Numbered from the stretch's first letter, positions 1-12,757 are shown. The stretch is DNA of 64,000 nucleotides from Apricaphanius iberus (GCA_028564705.1 JAPXFQ010002690.1:278501-342500), one strand, 5' to 3'. A program made the numbers and translations. Notes: generated by a model from the letters alone, not told the origin.

Positions 1-75
1 TATATACACCAAACCAGGGTTATTGTACAGTAAGTATATACAGCAGTGCAGAGTTTTAGTTTATTGTTCATGTGA

Positions 76-236
76 GTGGACTCACACTGATCTGTTCACT
101 GATCTTTTTAAAATTGTTCTTAGACATGAGTGTGTGCGTATGCTAGTTGCTTGTCCTGTATGTCTCTACGGTTTGTCGCCATGTGATAGACTGGTAATTG
201 GTCCAGTGTGTACCTCGCCTCTTGTTCAATAGCTAT
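76..236 (+). repeat. Diverged Rex3-like (RTE-type LINE) 3' fragment
   Basis: The stretch carries the run of phrases also found at 25179-25365, 36671-36825 and 44364-44477: a 'tgagtgtgtgc' block, then 'tgtctct', then a degenerate 'gatggactggcgacctgtcc' block. Here it reads gatagactggtaattggtcc, so it is an old copy. The GATG tail is missing. Known: such 3' ends are common in fish and resemble Rex3, an RTE-type LINE ending in GATG repeats. Family name is from memory. Confidence 0.5.
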
Positions 237-240
237 GGTC

Positions 241-1299
241 TTCAGGGCCACAGGGCTGGTTAAGGATTTGTCTCTGCTTCAGATGTTTTATCCAAGGAAT
301 GCAACATCTGCAGGACATGTTCAGGATTCATCTTTGCGTAGTGGCTCTGAATGCACTAACTCCAGCTACATTCTGGAATGTATTTTGCGTAACAGTACTC
401 TCAAGGCTGGGGTTATCCGTCTTTCTGATGCTCCTTTTTCAACCAGGCTTTTTCCTTTAGCTCAAATTTCTATGACTATGCTTTGATACGCCGTTCTGTG
501 AAAAACTAGCATCTTTAGGAGTTATCTTTTTGTGACCGTCTGGATATCTGTCCAGTCAGTAGTCTAGTCCATGATTGTGTAGACTACTAATCAGTTCTTT
601 TAAGTGGATAAGTACTGGCACTTTTTAAAGATTGACCTATTTGTATTTTTTATCAGCATAAAATACAGAGATTCTTGAATGTAAATATATTGCAGTAAAA
701 GAAGGTCTTCCGCTCAATGCGTTGTAATCCAAATCGAAAGGAGGGAGCTCAGGTAAAATCTCCTATCTAATCAAATCGAGTCATATGTTGACTTTGTACA
801 TAAAATTATTTCACACAAGAGCATATCATTACAAAATTTCCTTTGCTTTATTAATAGAAAAACAGGCAAATAACAGCGTAACAGCAAAATGTTACCTTTT
901 CTTGTAGAAGAAAAACCTAGTGCTGCTGAACTTATGTGTAATTAAATGAATTGTGCAGGCAGAGATGAAAAGAATGTTGAAATATAAATAAAATTAATAA
1001 CAATATAGGGCTGTCAAACAATTACAAATGTAAATCTAATTAATCACAGGGTAGCTGCGAATATAATCACAATTGATTAACTTTCCTAAACATGATTTAA
1101 AAAAGTACGTTTTTTGTGTAAAAAGAGAAAATTGAATGTACTTGCTTTTTCTAAGGAAATTCAAGTGAGATGCATGGAACTTTGGTTTTGAATTCCACCA
1201 ACACATTTATACGTGGGCCTTTTAACCAATTCATCTTTTAGCCTGTTGCTAAGGTAAACATCCTCATTAACATTTTTTGAATGTAAAGTTGACCGTTTC
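241..1299. other. No recognisable gene or element
   Basis: AT-rich sequence. A 92-codon open frame at 208-486 begins inside the preceding LINE fragment and shows no motif. Nothing else is recognised. Confidence 0.5.
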
Positions 1300-1512
1300 T
1301 TTGGACAACCCTGAGGATCCTCATCACTGGACTATCCTAAAAAACAGTGTCTTCAGTCAGAGGCTTCTAAAGTTTCACTGCAACACAGACTGCTGCAGAA
1401 GATCCTTCCTGCTCACAACCATTAGGAGATCAACATCAAAATCCTTGAACTAAACAGTATGACAACATTCAATTTCTCTTTGGGATCAATAAAGTATTTT
1501 AGAATTAAATTT
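1300..1512 (+). repeat. 5'-truncated 3' end of the same LINE family as 19-22 kb
   Basis: This matches the 3' end of the LINE at 18965-22195 block by block. 'tggacaaccctgaggatcct' pairs with 21961 onward, 'cttcagtcagaggcttct' with 22013 onward, and 'gcaacacagac' with 22041 onward. It ends with 'gggatcaataaagtatttt', equivalent to the LINE tail near 22150. Only the last few dozen codons and the tail remain, as expected for a 5'-truncated insertion. Same strand as the larger copy. Confidence 0.75.
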
Positions 1513-1837
1513 CTGAGACATAGATGAGGTGTTATTGTTTGCTGACCTTTATATGCACCCTCAGATCAGTTTCACTACATGCGCAGGTTGGTGGCACAAA
1601 TATGCCACAACTGTCCAAAATGAAAAAAGCCACGTTTTTGTAGAGAAAAATGTTATGCTCAGCGGAGAATTTATATTCCCGCTAAATGGCAACAATAACC
1701 GAAACAATGCTTGGAGCAGCTAAGGTGAAGCTATAAACCAAACAACATTATATCAATTGTTAAACCTCATAGTGGTTGTATCATGCAGTGGGACCTATTT
1801 TATGAAATTTGTGGAATACACAAAATCGATGGATTAA

Positions 1838-2292
1838 CACACTCCGGAACTTTGCAGTTATTTGCCCTTTATCGTCCTCTAGAGGTGTGTGGCAAAATGT
1901 CACTGTCGCAAAACCAAATCTCTATGGAGTGCATCTGAAGAGGCCAGTGTACTGAAGGTTTTATGAGCTCATTTGCCAAAACAACTAAACACATCCAACT
2001 AATCGTGTGTCAGTTGGTAAACCAGCTGTACCAAGCAGTAATGTTGAGCGACGGTACAGTATTAAGATTTTAATATTATCAACACAATATCATTACCGTT
2101 TGGTAGTGTGTGACGTAATGCTGTGAGGCGAAACTCAGTCAGTACTTCTAGGTGGCATCCCGGGAGCAAAAGTTGTTTAGAGCAGTTTTCAGCAGTGGGA
2201 AGCTCAAAACAATGAACATAATTAAATGCTGGTGCGCTGTAAACATTTTTCAAATACAGGTTTTTAATGGATAAAAGTTGCAGAGTACACCT
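1838..2292. mobile_element. Candidate MITE flanked by TTAA
   Basis: TTAA occurs at 1834-1837 and 2293-2296. The inner ends are imperfect inverted repeats: left 'cacactccggaactttgcag', right end on the reverse strand 'aggtgtactctgcaactttt'. The interior has no coding sequence. A TTAA duplication is typical of piggyBac and Kolobok elements. The inverted repeats are short and diverged, so this is a candidate only. Confidence 0.4.
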
Positions 2293-2449
2293 TTAATGAA
2301 GAAGGAGAATTAGACTGATGGCAGGAACCCGACTAATTTTAATGAGGTTTAATTTTTCGATTTAGAAAAGGGATTGAATTTCTTTGCAGAATTATCCCAG
2401 ATGTGTGTTAACGGGTACTATGAGCATATAGTCGAAGGGAAAGCTGGTA

Positions 2450-3261
2450 AGATTGATCATTTACAATTAATACAATTAGTTCTATTTACTAAATGTCAAA
2501 ATAAAAAGAGGAGGATTTTTTTCAGACATTTCTAATCACTTTTTTCAAAGTCAGAATTTTGCATACATTTCATTAGTATTTGGTATTATTGCCTTTAAAC
2601 TGAATGACGTGGGTCAATCTTCACAAGGTCTTTTGCTTTAGTCCTTGGGTTGTTTTGGACATATAGGACCAAGTTGCGTTCATCTCTGGGACCCAGAATC
2701 CATCTCCTTCCAGAGTGATATGATGGTTGGATGTTCCCATCGTGCTTATACTTGCGTATAATTGTATGAACAGATGAACGTGGCACCTGCAGGCATCTGG
2801 AAATTGCACCCACGGAGTAACAAGACTTGTGCAAGTCTACAATTCTTTTCCTGATCTCTTGACTGATTTCTTTTGATTTTCCCATGATGATTCACAAGGA
2901 AGCATTGTGTTTCAAATGTGTCCTTAAATACATCTACAGGTGTGTCTCTAATTAACTCAAATGAGGTCAATTAACCTATCAGAAGCTTTCAAAGAGATGG
3001 CATCATTATATTAGCTTTCCCAAATTGTTTAAAGGCATAGTGATCTTAGTGTATGTAAACTTCTGACTTTGAAAAAAGTGATTAGAAATGTCTGAAAAAA
3101 ATCCTCCTCTCTTTATTTCGACATTTAGTAAATGGAAATATTTGTATTAATTGTAATTGACCTAGAATAGGAAAAGTTTATTCCGATTTCATGTTGGACA
3201 GTGAGAAAAAAAAGGATTTGTGCGTTTCCACATAGTGTATGTAAACTTTTGGTTTCGACTG
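2450..3261 (-). mobile_element. Internally deleted Tc1-like transposon
   Basis: Inverted repeats of about 110 bp face each other at 2452-2566 and 3045-3165 (for example 'tctgactttgaaaaaagtga' at 3062 onward against its complement near 2533). The right end reads 'ttttggtttcgactg' followed by TA at 3262-3263, the classic Tc1 terminus. The matching outermost left end is missing, so the left side is truncated near 2450. Between the repeats lie the first ~90 codons and the last ~14 codons of a Tc1 transposase, with the catalytic core gone. It could only have moved using a transposase from elsewhere. Confidence 0.85.
2595..2885 (-). pseudogene. Tc1 transposase N-terminus fused to its own C-terminal tail
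   Basis: The 96-codon frame starts MGKSKEISQEIRKRIVDLHK. It contains the paired helix-turn-helix DNA-binding region of Tc1/mariner transposases, which binds the inverted repeats. After 'KAKDLVKI' (about residue 90) the frame passes straight into a few out-of-frame residues and stops. In the neighbouring frame the same bases encode a typical Tc1 C-terminus ending 'QFKGNNTKY' just before the left inverted repeat. An internal deletion has therefore removed the whole DDE catalytic domain (roughly 240 residues of a usual ~340) and joined the two ends out of frame. Not functional. Confidence 0.85.
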
Positions 3262-3263
3262 TA

Positions 3264-4240
3264 TATGATTCCTACCCTGTTTGGAGTATAGAAATTTTGT
3301 TCATAATAAATGTAATGTTTTGTTTTTTTAAAGTACATGGGAATGCTGTATGGGTACTTGTAATTCCAAAAAAAAATACCTTTAGCTGTTTTCCTAAATT
3401 AGACTATAAAACTATGACAACATTTCTAAACATTTATATATAACATATATTTGATAAATTCGGTGGGTATGTTTTGCAGATCTAATTTAATTCCTCAGAG
3501 TAAATGAACACTTTCAGATAACCACGTTGACGTTCTGTACTTTTGCCATTATGTGCATGAGGTTTGTAATGTCAGATAACAGTAAATCCTTTTTTTGATA
3601 TTCAGAAAGTAGTCTGGATATCTGCAGCCGAATTTCTTTCAGATTTACAAGTAAATTACCACTGAACAAACGTTCATGTTAGATACAAATGAATAGCAAG
3701 TCCAGATACCTGCAATGTAATTTAAATATCAAGAAATCTATTAAATATTCATTTTGGAAGTCCATAATGTTTGCGTAGCAACAATACCGTCACTAGCCAA
3801 ACACACAGAACCAGTACTGTTTCATATAGCTGTTAGAAGACATGTGCAATGATATTCTAGTGTTTCAAATTTACTTTACGTGGAACGGGTCTATGGTATG
3901 GATGTCCAGTGAGAGGACAAAATAAGAACCATAAATATCAGGTGTGTGTCTGTAACCCCAGTAAGAGTTCTTGACTCTAAATTGTCGTTTACTGCGATGA
4001 CAGAAGTGGAAGAAGTAACGTCAGTGGCGATGTTTGTCAAGAGGCTGGGAACGTTAATGAATTCATCATCTGTGGTTGAGGACGGTCTCTTGTGACAGCA
4101 AGTTTCATCACCTGCTGATTGTGTTATGAAGCTGCTTTAGAGAGATAATAAAAGAGATCAAAGCTGTCATGGCAGAAAAAGAAATCTATTTATTTTTTTT
4201 TACACTTCTTTGTCTACCTGTTTGATCCTTTTGTTTTTTT
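3264..4240. other. No recognisable gene or element
   Basis: AT-rich sequence without motifs, long open frames or clear repeats. Confidence 0.5.
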
Positions 4241-4244
4241 ATCT

Positions 4245-5072
4245 ATGTTAAACAGACAGACTCCGTAGCAGCATTTCAATCAGACTGAGGTGTCTTTGAT
4301 TAGGCCACTGCAAAACCTCGATTTATTTATTCTTCAGCCATTCTGTTGTGGGTGAGCTGCTGCTATTTACCACAGTTTCGATGAAACTTCAGCTGTTTGA
4401 CATATGGCCAACAACCTGACAACAATATTTTGTGAACTCAACCCAACCCAAAGCATTACCCCTCCTCCCCCATGGTTGGCAGTTGACACGAGGTGTGTGT
4501 TCTTGACAATACAGGATAAATATATCAAGCCCCGGCCAACTACTGGTTACTGCAGGCCAAAGGTCATTGTTCCAGTTCAGTTGCAACCTCAGTTGAGCTG
4601 CAAGTTTTTAGAGAGAAGAGGCTTTGTCCTGACAATCCTTCCAAGCAAGCCTTACTTGTTAGATGTTTTCTGATTCTAATTTCATGAACATGAACACTAT
4701 CTGAGACCGGGAGAGCAGGCATAGTGCTCTTGGGTTTCAAGCAATTTTTGCATTGCGCAGTCTGACCTCGAGGTGAATTCACTGGAGTGCTCATATCTGA
4801 GAAGACTGCCAACTCCCCTGAATATTTTCCATGTGTAAATAAAGTTTTTCTTACTGTAGAGTGAGGGACTTGAAATTGCTCTTAAAACAGTTTCCTGATT
4901 GAGGGATAGCAACAGTTGTTTCTGTCAGGTCATTGCTGAATCCACTTTAGGATGTTGTTAATTCTCCTAAGTGCTTCTGTCTAACAAACTGCCAGAACTC
5001 CTGCTTTTGTAGAGGTAGTCACACTTGCTGAAACAGTTAACGTTTGATCAGCTAGATCTGGCTTCTACTTTC
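4245..5072 (-). pseudogene. Full-span fossil of a Tc1-like transposase gene
   Basis: Read on the minus strand, from about 5070 down to 4245, the DNA follows the order of a fish Tc1 transposase gene: 5' leader, helix-turn-helix region (4740-4910), then the stretch leading to the catalytic domain, including 'ggacattgttccag' type and 'ggcattaccc' type blocks seen on the plus strand at 4440-4580. The reading frame is scattered over several frames (for example 4697-4912 and 4564-4812) by indels and stops. No inverted repeats were found. The fossil ends directly against the MITE at 5080. The assignment is by recalled family similarity and not by an intact motif, so the exact limits are approximate. 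Confidence 0.65.
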
Positions 5073-5079
5073 CTCATTA

Positions 5080-5774
5080 AAGCTGCAGTTTGGAGAATAT
5101 ATGACTATGATATATGTGTGGTGCTCCATAACATTTATTATTTTTCCTTAAGTCCATCATTCCTCCTATAGACCATATTTAATTTACAATGACGGGCAAA
5201 TTTTTTTAGCCAACAGAATTTTGATTTCAGCATTGTTGGCTTTCAATCAATGTGTACAAGCATCGTGCAAATCCGTGAAGATGGGGTCGTGTGCACTGGC
5301 TGCACTGTGTCTTCTTGTTTACATTAACAAAAAAGATGAAGCCAGAGCAAATTTCTGCTAAAACATTAGCCATTCCCCGGCTACCCAGGGCTACGTCAAC
5401 TTCAGAAAGAAAAACCAAGAAAAGTACGACTAAACCTGCCAAAAAATAAATTTGTTACTAGAGTAGGATTTACATCAGAGATGCGTTTCAACAATGGAGA
5501 TACCTCTGAATCTTAACAGGTTTAAAAACCGATGCAGCTTTGGCGTAATTTCTGTTGAACAGATAAAACAGTCATATATAATCAACAAAGCATATCAATA
5601 CGTTTTATTAATAAAGTATGCAATGACATGTTGTAAAATCACAGGTGTGTCTGTGCCCCAAAATAAGTACCCAATCGTAGAGGTTGAGCTAGAGGGAGCG
5701 AGAGGTGGGGAAGAAGGGATCTTGGGAGGGGCCTTGGTATGTTGGATTAAAAAAAATACTCCTGACTGCAGCTT
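5080..5774. mobile_element. MITE with AAGCTGCAGT termini
   Basis: The left end 'aagctgcagtttggagaata' and the right end, reversed, 'aagctgcagtcaggagtatt' form an inverted repeat. TA lies on each side (5078-5079 and 5775-5776). The left flank also reads TTAA, but the right flank reads TTTA. The interior shares phrases with 23616-23850 ('gtgctcca', then 'tcaatcaatgtg' in the same order), which shows that both belong to one repeat family. Small open frames inside have no motif. Confidence 0.6.
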
Positions 5775-7756
5775 TAGTCCGATGGAAGCAGCTAGGGTGC
5801 ACATAGTATTTCCGATGGGTGTAGTGTCCTGACAGCCATGGAAACTCACTTTGCCCATGGCAGACGTTGGTGGATTTGGATCACAAATGAAAAACATATC
5901 ATACTAATTGACTTTAAAAAGGCAGCAACAGGAATCTGATATCTTTCTTGCATAAACATCATTTGAAATTGTTATATAAAAAATGTATGATGTAGGTCTT
6001 TTAACTTTGCCAGGTGTGATTTAGTTGCGAGGCTATGGTACAAGACCTGGGGAATAATGGGGGTTGGGAGATTCAGGGCTTAAGCAGCAGGAAGGAAGGT
6101 TTCATTAACCTAACAGTAGATGGCAGTGCTGGCACACCAGTGGAAGGACACGTTCGTGAGAGGCAATGTAATTAGGCCTGTGTGTAGTGACCCTAAAGGA
6201 GGATTGCAGAGAGTTTTTCTGATCAGCTTGGCTTCATCTTACACATACTGAAAATATCCATCATTGCTGGCTAATGTTCCTTTGCAATAGCCACAATAAT
6301 TCGTCTTAGGTAAGAGCTTTCTGGTGTTCCTGAGCTATTCTCTGCCAGCAATCAGACTGTTCTTTCCATTTGTGTCAGCCAGGACAATCAGTTATTAATG
6401 TTGCAGAGATTGGTATTCTTTTTTTTTTCTACCCTTAACTTTATTTCTAGGATTTTGTCGAAAGATGGTGGTAAGAGCTGTTTGAAGGATTTGTTGAGTG
6501 TAATTTAGCCTCACCATGTCAGGTGAGATGTGCAATTTGAGGGTTTTAGAAGGGGCTACAAACATTTCTAATTGGTGAGACTGTTTGGTTTGAGGACAGT
6601 AGCAGAACCCATAAGGCTTTATATTTGGCTATTACTCCTCTCTCTACACCATCTACAAAAAGAACAATAGTTCCTGCTGTTGTCTCTGTGGAGAGTCTCG
6701 TGAAAGCATCTTTAAGCATCTGAGAAGTCTTGTGAAAAGGCTCGTATGTATTATATATATGTGCAAATTCTTTAGTGGTTCCAGAAGAGCTTTGTCAGAT
6801 ATCAGTAAAATACTCCCTGATGATTATGTTCATGGGGGAGAGGGGATTGTTTTGCATCATGAGAAGTGTAGTGCAAATATCTCTCTTGTTTTCCAATATT
6901 TTTGTTGGGATTGCCTCCCCTTTGTAGAATTTCCGGTAAGCATTTTGTGGCAAATTAAACTCTAGACCATATATTCTCAAGCTGTTTAAGAGAAGTTCCA
7001 CTCATCTCCAGCCAACCTCAGTACACACACTCCTTCTTGCCTCCTCAATGTCCCAACCTCCTGGCTTCCAGGTAACACCTGCAACTTCAAACATTACTCA
7101 TCTGTTAAAACTGTCAAACAAAGAAGTAACCGCTAACCTGCTCCCTTCCAGTCGTCCCAGTCATTCGAGTTTCTGTCTGGCTGCTCCAGTTCTCCAGTTC
7201 TTGTCCTGATTCAAAATAAACATTTTAAAACTGATGGTTCGTTTCCTGGAGTTGTGCCTGATGTAGAGTCGCCTGGAAACCAAAACCATCAAAATCGGTC
7301 CTTTTTTTGAAACCTGCAGTAGAAAATTGCTCTTTAAAAAGAAAAACAGAAAATCAATTAATTTGCTCCCAGCAAATCAAAAGTAATAGAAAACACCAAA
7401 TAAATATGAAATTAAATTTCATTTTCATCCTAACAATATGGTATCTACATTGACCATTGTAGCCAACCTCCTTCAACAAAATGCGCTCTTTATTAATAAT
7501 GAGTAATTACTGATGTGTCTTACAACTTTTTAGGTTTTTTGTAGTATCTCTGACGGTAGCCATGGAGATGATAAAGCAGCTTATAATGTCTCTAGGAATT
7601 AACCTCAGCCATTTCTCAGGTCATCCTCCCGCTCTTTGTTGTAAGGACTGATTCGGTCCCCCCATTGCTCAATCTGATGTTCCCACATGGTTTTACCTAC
7701 TTTGCTCTCTGCAAAACAAAATTTGCTCAGCATGTACACTGTCTGAAATAGTTACA
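5775..7756. other. No recognisable gene or element
   Basis: Ordinary sequence with a C/T-rich patch around 7010-7080 and no motif-bearing frame. Confidence 0.45.
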
Positions 7757-8342
7757 TTACTGTGCCCACAAGGTACAAGAAAAATATATTAACACATGAA
7801 CAAATATTGGACCACAGGGTAACTATCTGTACCTTTTTCATTGTCTGAAAGGTATATAAACACTACTCAGTACTAAATATATACTTTTATTTTTTTACCA
7901 TTTCTTGGATAGGTTACAATTTCTAGTGATTATCTTTTTCATTAAAAAAATACATCCATTACCAAAGATACATTTATTTAAATGGTCTTCAAAGTTTTAT
8001 TCTTAACACATTTTTCATTTTATTTTTAGTTGTTTTTTTTTAATCAAACAAATACATTTACAAGAATCTTGTTGAACTGATTAAAAAAATATATTTTGAC
8101 AAGAAAAAAAAATGCTATTCCAGAATTGCTAAAATTCTTAATGCAAGATTAATTTATCCTTCTAACGGGAAAAAAAGTTGTTTTTGTGGGTGACTATTGG
8201 CTACATCGCGGTCAGGTGTCAACCATGTTAAGTCAATAATGATTGGCTGTCAAGGTAATGCTGTTAAAAGATACAAACTATAGGTGTACAAATAGGTTCC
8301 TACAGTAAAGGGTACAAAATGGTACCTCTGAGGGTGCCACCC
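7757..8342. mobile_element. Possible MITE with GTGCCC / GGTAC ends
   Basis: The left end 'gtgcccacaaggtacaa' resembles the reverse complement of the right end, 'gtggcaccctcagaggtacc'. The match has gaps and no clear target duplication was found. Confidence 0.3.
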
Positions 8343-9020
8343 TTATGACAAGAGATTGTACCCCCAAAGTACAATTATGTAGTGGACATTCTGTGAATAA
8401 GAATGCTCATGCAGAAGACACACATATATTTCACACACATCACAATGCATACAGGAAGAGTGGATCATCACAGGGCTGTGTAGCCCTGCTTCCGGAACAG
8501 AGACAGCTGTGAAACTAGAAAGGACCAAAATCATACTTGCGAACCTTGAGACCTCAGAATTAGGAAGACATTCAAAAGGGTTAAAAAAGAAAAATGAAAT
8601 ACTTGAATTTTGACTTAAATGTCACAGTATTTATTTATTTATTTTACAAAATAACAGTACACACCAATAACATAAGTTAACAAACTAAACAGTCCATACA
8701 CTTTTTTGTGAAAAAGCTTTTGTGAAAGTTGCAATGTTTTTGTAAATTTCTTGTTATAATACGCCAATCACTTAAATTGTTTGAAAAGCAAGCAGAGTCT
8801 GAGGCTACATTGTCACGTAAAACTTAGTAAAATAATATGACTTTAAATGTCCTTTTAACGTATGAAAACATTCAAATGTGACCAGCTAAGATTGGATCCC
8901 CACCAGAAGAACATCTCTGCTTTTATGTTTGTGCTATAGTCCCATCCTGGGCCCTTTTATCCCTCTTTATTAACCTCCTGGATACGCCCTTGCTCAGCAC
9001 CACTGAACGTTTAGGAATGG

Positions 9021-9023
<3 letters not shown>

Positions 9024-9067
<44 letters not shown>
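9024..9067. repeat. (TA)n microsatellite
   Basis: About 22 uninterrupted TA units, continuing into a short degenerate TGTATA stretch. Confidence 0.95.
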
Positions 9068-9071
<4 letters not shown>

Positions 9072-9359
9072 ATATGTATTGAGTTTTTAGAATGATAACT
9101 TGTTTTTTTTTAGAAACTACAGCTTCTTTCAGTCACATTAAGACTTCTGAAACCTTGCGGCTGGCTGCTGCAGCATGCGTCACTAGTTACAGGTGATTGT
9201 TTTCCTCTTCAGACATATAAGAATAACGTAGGTGACCGATTTTGGATTTAAAACAACAATTTTTGCCAACACGTGAAGGACTTTCATGTCCAGTATGAGG
9301 AAACTGTACCCCATAGCACCTGTCAAAATTCAAATGAAACATGTTTAATTCTCCATCCC

Positions 9360-9540
9360 TCTCAGAAAAGACACATGGAGTGTACATTGTAACGCCCTCA
9401 TATATCGGTATTTGGGACAATGATGGCTCTGGGAGATTTTCGGGACGGGCAATGAAATTCAGGACTATACTGGGAAAATCTGGAGAGTTGGCAAGTATGC
9501 CAATATCAACAGAAATTATTTTTCCTATAAAAAACAGAAA
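9360..9540 (-). repeat. Possible transposon fossil ('tactTGCCAA...CCCAG' type)
   Basis: On the minus strand the bases around 9410-9510 resemble a degenerate repeat often seen in fish transposons, with a 'cttgccaac' start followed by pairs like 'agattttcccag' and 'gaaaatctcccag'. It sits inside a 133-codon minus-strand frame (9187-9588) that shows no protein motif. The identification is from memory of the repeat only. Confidence 0.25.
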
Positions 9541-9599
9541 AACATTCAGTGTGAGAAATAACTCACTACCAAGTATGTTAACTAACATGACTGAATCAC

Positions 9600-11186
9600 A
9601 GTTAATTTATCTGTTTTTACAATTTAAATAATTAATACCATGATTTCCAAAAAAGTACCATGAATTGCAGCTCCAGATTGAGTACCATGGTTCCAGACCA
9701 GCTAAAGAAAATTCACGGAGAGTGATTGTCATCTGGTTTATAATGTACAATCTACTTGAAAACATTCACATTGCTTCTGATTATATTTTGCTTGGCATTT
9801 CCTACTCTAGAAACCTTTTTCTTTTCAGCTTGTACTGTACAGTGACATCAGGACTTTGCACCTATTAAGAAGCTGTCTCTCCTCATCCAGTCATGTCACA
9901 AAGATAGCGCCAAAATAAACCAGATCACAGAAAAGGTTATACTGTTTTTTGTTCACTGGAAAGGGTACAAGAAAGAAGATAAATGCAGCTGATGGAATGA
10001 GGTTCCTGGAGGTGGCTGCCACTTTTAAACCTCTGCTGCACCTTTGGAAAGACAGAATGCTGATCATGTTCCTTACAGGCGCCATGCTCCCATTGGAGCT
10101 GTTCTCACTGGGGATTCAGAGTGATTTTTAAAGCAGCCACGGCTTCTTTTAAAATTCATTTTCAAGATTCTTTGAAGTTCAGCAGACCGAGGGGCTTGGC
10201 TCCAGCTCCACCGGGGTGACCTGTTCTAACAATAGCACTGTCACTTGTGGCGGTGTCAAGCTCTATCAGGTGTAAAATCCTTCATCTTTGTCAATTGCCT
10301 CTCTGCCTCTCTGTGACAACTAGGATCTGAAGCGACGATGCTTCCCTAAAATGCAACAGTTTCTGCTTAAACAGCTTGGAAACAACCTCTGTGCAGATGA
10401 GATGCTTTTTGACACCAGTTTTGCACGGCAGAGCGATCAAGCTCGCACTGAGGCTTCTTCATCCTGACTGGTCAGTGTCATCTGTTCTTCTAAAACATAC
10501 CTAACTCCAGAACACAGCGTGCGCTATTAGAAAAAGTCAGCGCCACATTTCTTCTCACTATTGCTTTTTTTAAAATTCAATTTTATGCAAATCTGCTCTG
10601 ACTGAGTAGGATGTAAGCAGGCTGCTCATTCAGAGCAGCTTTACCAAAGCATTTCATAAAGACTTCTACTCTGGCTTTTTGTGAAATGTATAATAAAAAC
10701 GCAGAGTAACATGCAGGTACTGTAAGAGCAGGACTTCTGGATCTCTCCTAAGCCGGACTAACGTAAGCATCTTAACTGCCGTCTCCTTGGGTCGCTCAAC
10801 GTGTGCTTTTACCAGCGTTACACTAAGCATTCAGCAACAGTCAGTTAAGCACGCTCGCTTTTAGCCCCATCCTCTTTGGCTAAGTGCAGTTCCACACAAA
10901 GATACGGACATCTGCTGATGTTTTATTTTCTTTCAACCAACAGTAAAGACTACCCCCTCACCCCTGCCACAGCTACTTAAGCACCTTAGCATCTTTGTAG
11001 ATGGAGATATGCACATATAAGCAGAAATACATAACACTCAGGTACAGGCAGCCACACTTTGGTGAGTTTATACAGGTTTGAAATCTGAACAATGAGCTTT
11101 TATTAAACAAAACAATCTGCCAGGTAATACAGGGGGGGTGTTAGATCTGAAAATCCCTTAAACAGACAGGAACAAAAGTGTCAATT
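9600..11186. other. No recognisable gene or element
   Basis: Mixed-composition sequence. Open frames up to 67 codons lack motifs. No inverted repeat was found by eye. Confidence 0.45.
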
Positions 11187-11877
11187 TACAGTGGAACAAA
11201 AAAAGTATTTAGTCAGCCACAAATTGTGTAAGTTCCCCCATTTAAAAAGAGGAGAGAGGCCTGTAATTTTTAATCATAGATATACCTCAACTATGAGAGA
11301 CAAAATAAAAATAAAAAATCCCAAAAATCACATGGTCTGATTTTTAATCTATTTATTTGCAAACTATGGTGGAAGATAATTTGGCCATCTACAAACGAGC
11401 AAGTTTCTGGCTCTCATAGACTTGTAACTCTTTCTGTAAGAGGCTCCTCTGTCCTCCATCCGTTACCTGTATTATTGGCACTTGTTTGAAGTCATTATCA
11501 GTATAAAAGACACCAGTCCACAACCTCAAACAGTCACACTACTATACCAATATACCATATACCATACCACCACTATAGCCAAGACCAAAGAGTTGTCAAA
11601 GGACACCAGAAAAAATTTTGTAGACCTGCACCAGGCTGGGAAGACCTAATCTGCAATAGTTAAGCAGCTTGTTCTGAAGAAATCAACTGTGGGAGCAATA
11701 ATTAGAAAATAGAAGACATACAAGGCCACTTATAATCTCCCTCCATCTGGGGCTCCACGCAAGATCTCACACTGTGGGGCCAAAATGATATCGTGAACGG
11801 TGAGCAAAAATCCATGAACCACACGGGGGGACCTAGTGAATGACCTTCAGAGAGCAGGAACCAAAGTAACAAAGGCC

Positions 11878-12757
11878 CCTTTTCAACTAGGGTCAGTATG
11901 GTCTGGAATGGGTATGTTTAGAACTGTTCATGTGTTTTATTTGGACTACCTCTGCCTTGGTCCGAAGTGTGCTGGAGCAAGCCAACATGCCCACCTATGG
12001 ACTGATGGGTTTGGTAAAGTGATATCTCTCTGACTCCTATCTAGCAGTGGTAGCTACTGATTGGCTACGGAATGTTTGTTAGAAAAGATGTCTCAGAATG
12101 GAGAAGCATGGCTTCAAGTGAGTTCAAAACATTGCTGGGGGAACTAAAGGAATGAAAACCAGCGGGAGAGAGAGTGGCCGATTTACCAGCCACAGCTTCT
12201 GTATTTGTGATATCGGGAAACTGTGAATAACCGCCAAGTGGAATAGAGCTGCGATCGGAGCTGTTATCACCTTCCACACACGGGTTGGAGCAGGCTTCGG
12301 TTGGGTAGCAGTAGGGAGGGTGAAGTTGGTGTGTGACAGAACGGAAAAGCCGCAGCAAGCCTGCTGTGTCAGGGAGGGAGAAGGCTGGTAGCCGCTATGG
12401 CAGCAGGGAAGAAGGTCTCCGCAGTGATCAGAGACATGGAGTCAGCTACATTGGGCTGGAAGGCTGCAGAGTCAGAGTCTCCACAGACTGGATGATTGCT
12501 GGTTAGATCAGTACTGGTGTGAGGAACACAGATCGGGAGCTGGAGGCATGAAGGTATTGATGTCTGAGAGATGTGAGGTGAGTAAAAAGTCTTTAAACTT
12601 CTGAGAGGATCGGTGTTGTCATGATGACTTTGTGAATACTTTTTGCTGGAGCTTTTGTTAAGCTAAGCCCACCCATGTCCTCAGCCACTACTGTTCTTCT
12701 GAGATGGTAATGTAGACAGAGCCATCCGGTTGTAGGCTGTGCTGACCCGACCCGTTT
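11878..12757. mobile_element. Unclassified insert inside the Tc1 element
   Basis: Tc1 homology stops at about 11877 and resumes at about 12757 ('ttgtcgtgttcggaggag'). The insert begins near 'agggtcagtatggtctggaa' and ends near 'gctgacccgacccg', which is weakly inverted. No convincing target duplication was seen, and some Tc1 sequence was lost at the site. A 97-codon minus-strand frame inside (12065-12358) shows no motif. It may be a DNA transposon relic or filler DNA captured during repair. Confidence 0.45.

Noticed and set aside
9187..9588. 133-codon minus-strand open frame
   Set aside because: No domain, and no splice partner. Part of it resembles a worn fish transposon repeat, so it is not listed as a gene.
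12065..12358. 97-codon minus-strand frame in the Tc1 insert
   Set aside because: No motif. It belongs to the unidentified insert and may be chance.
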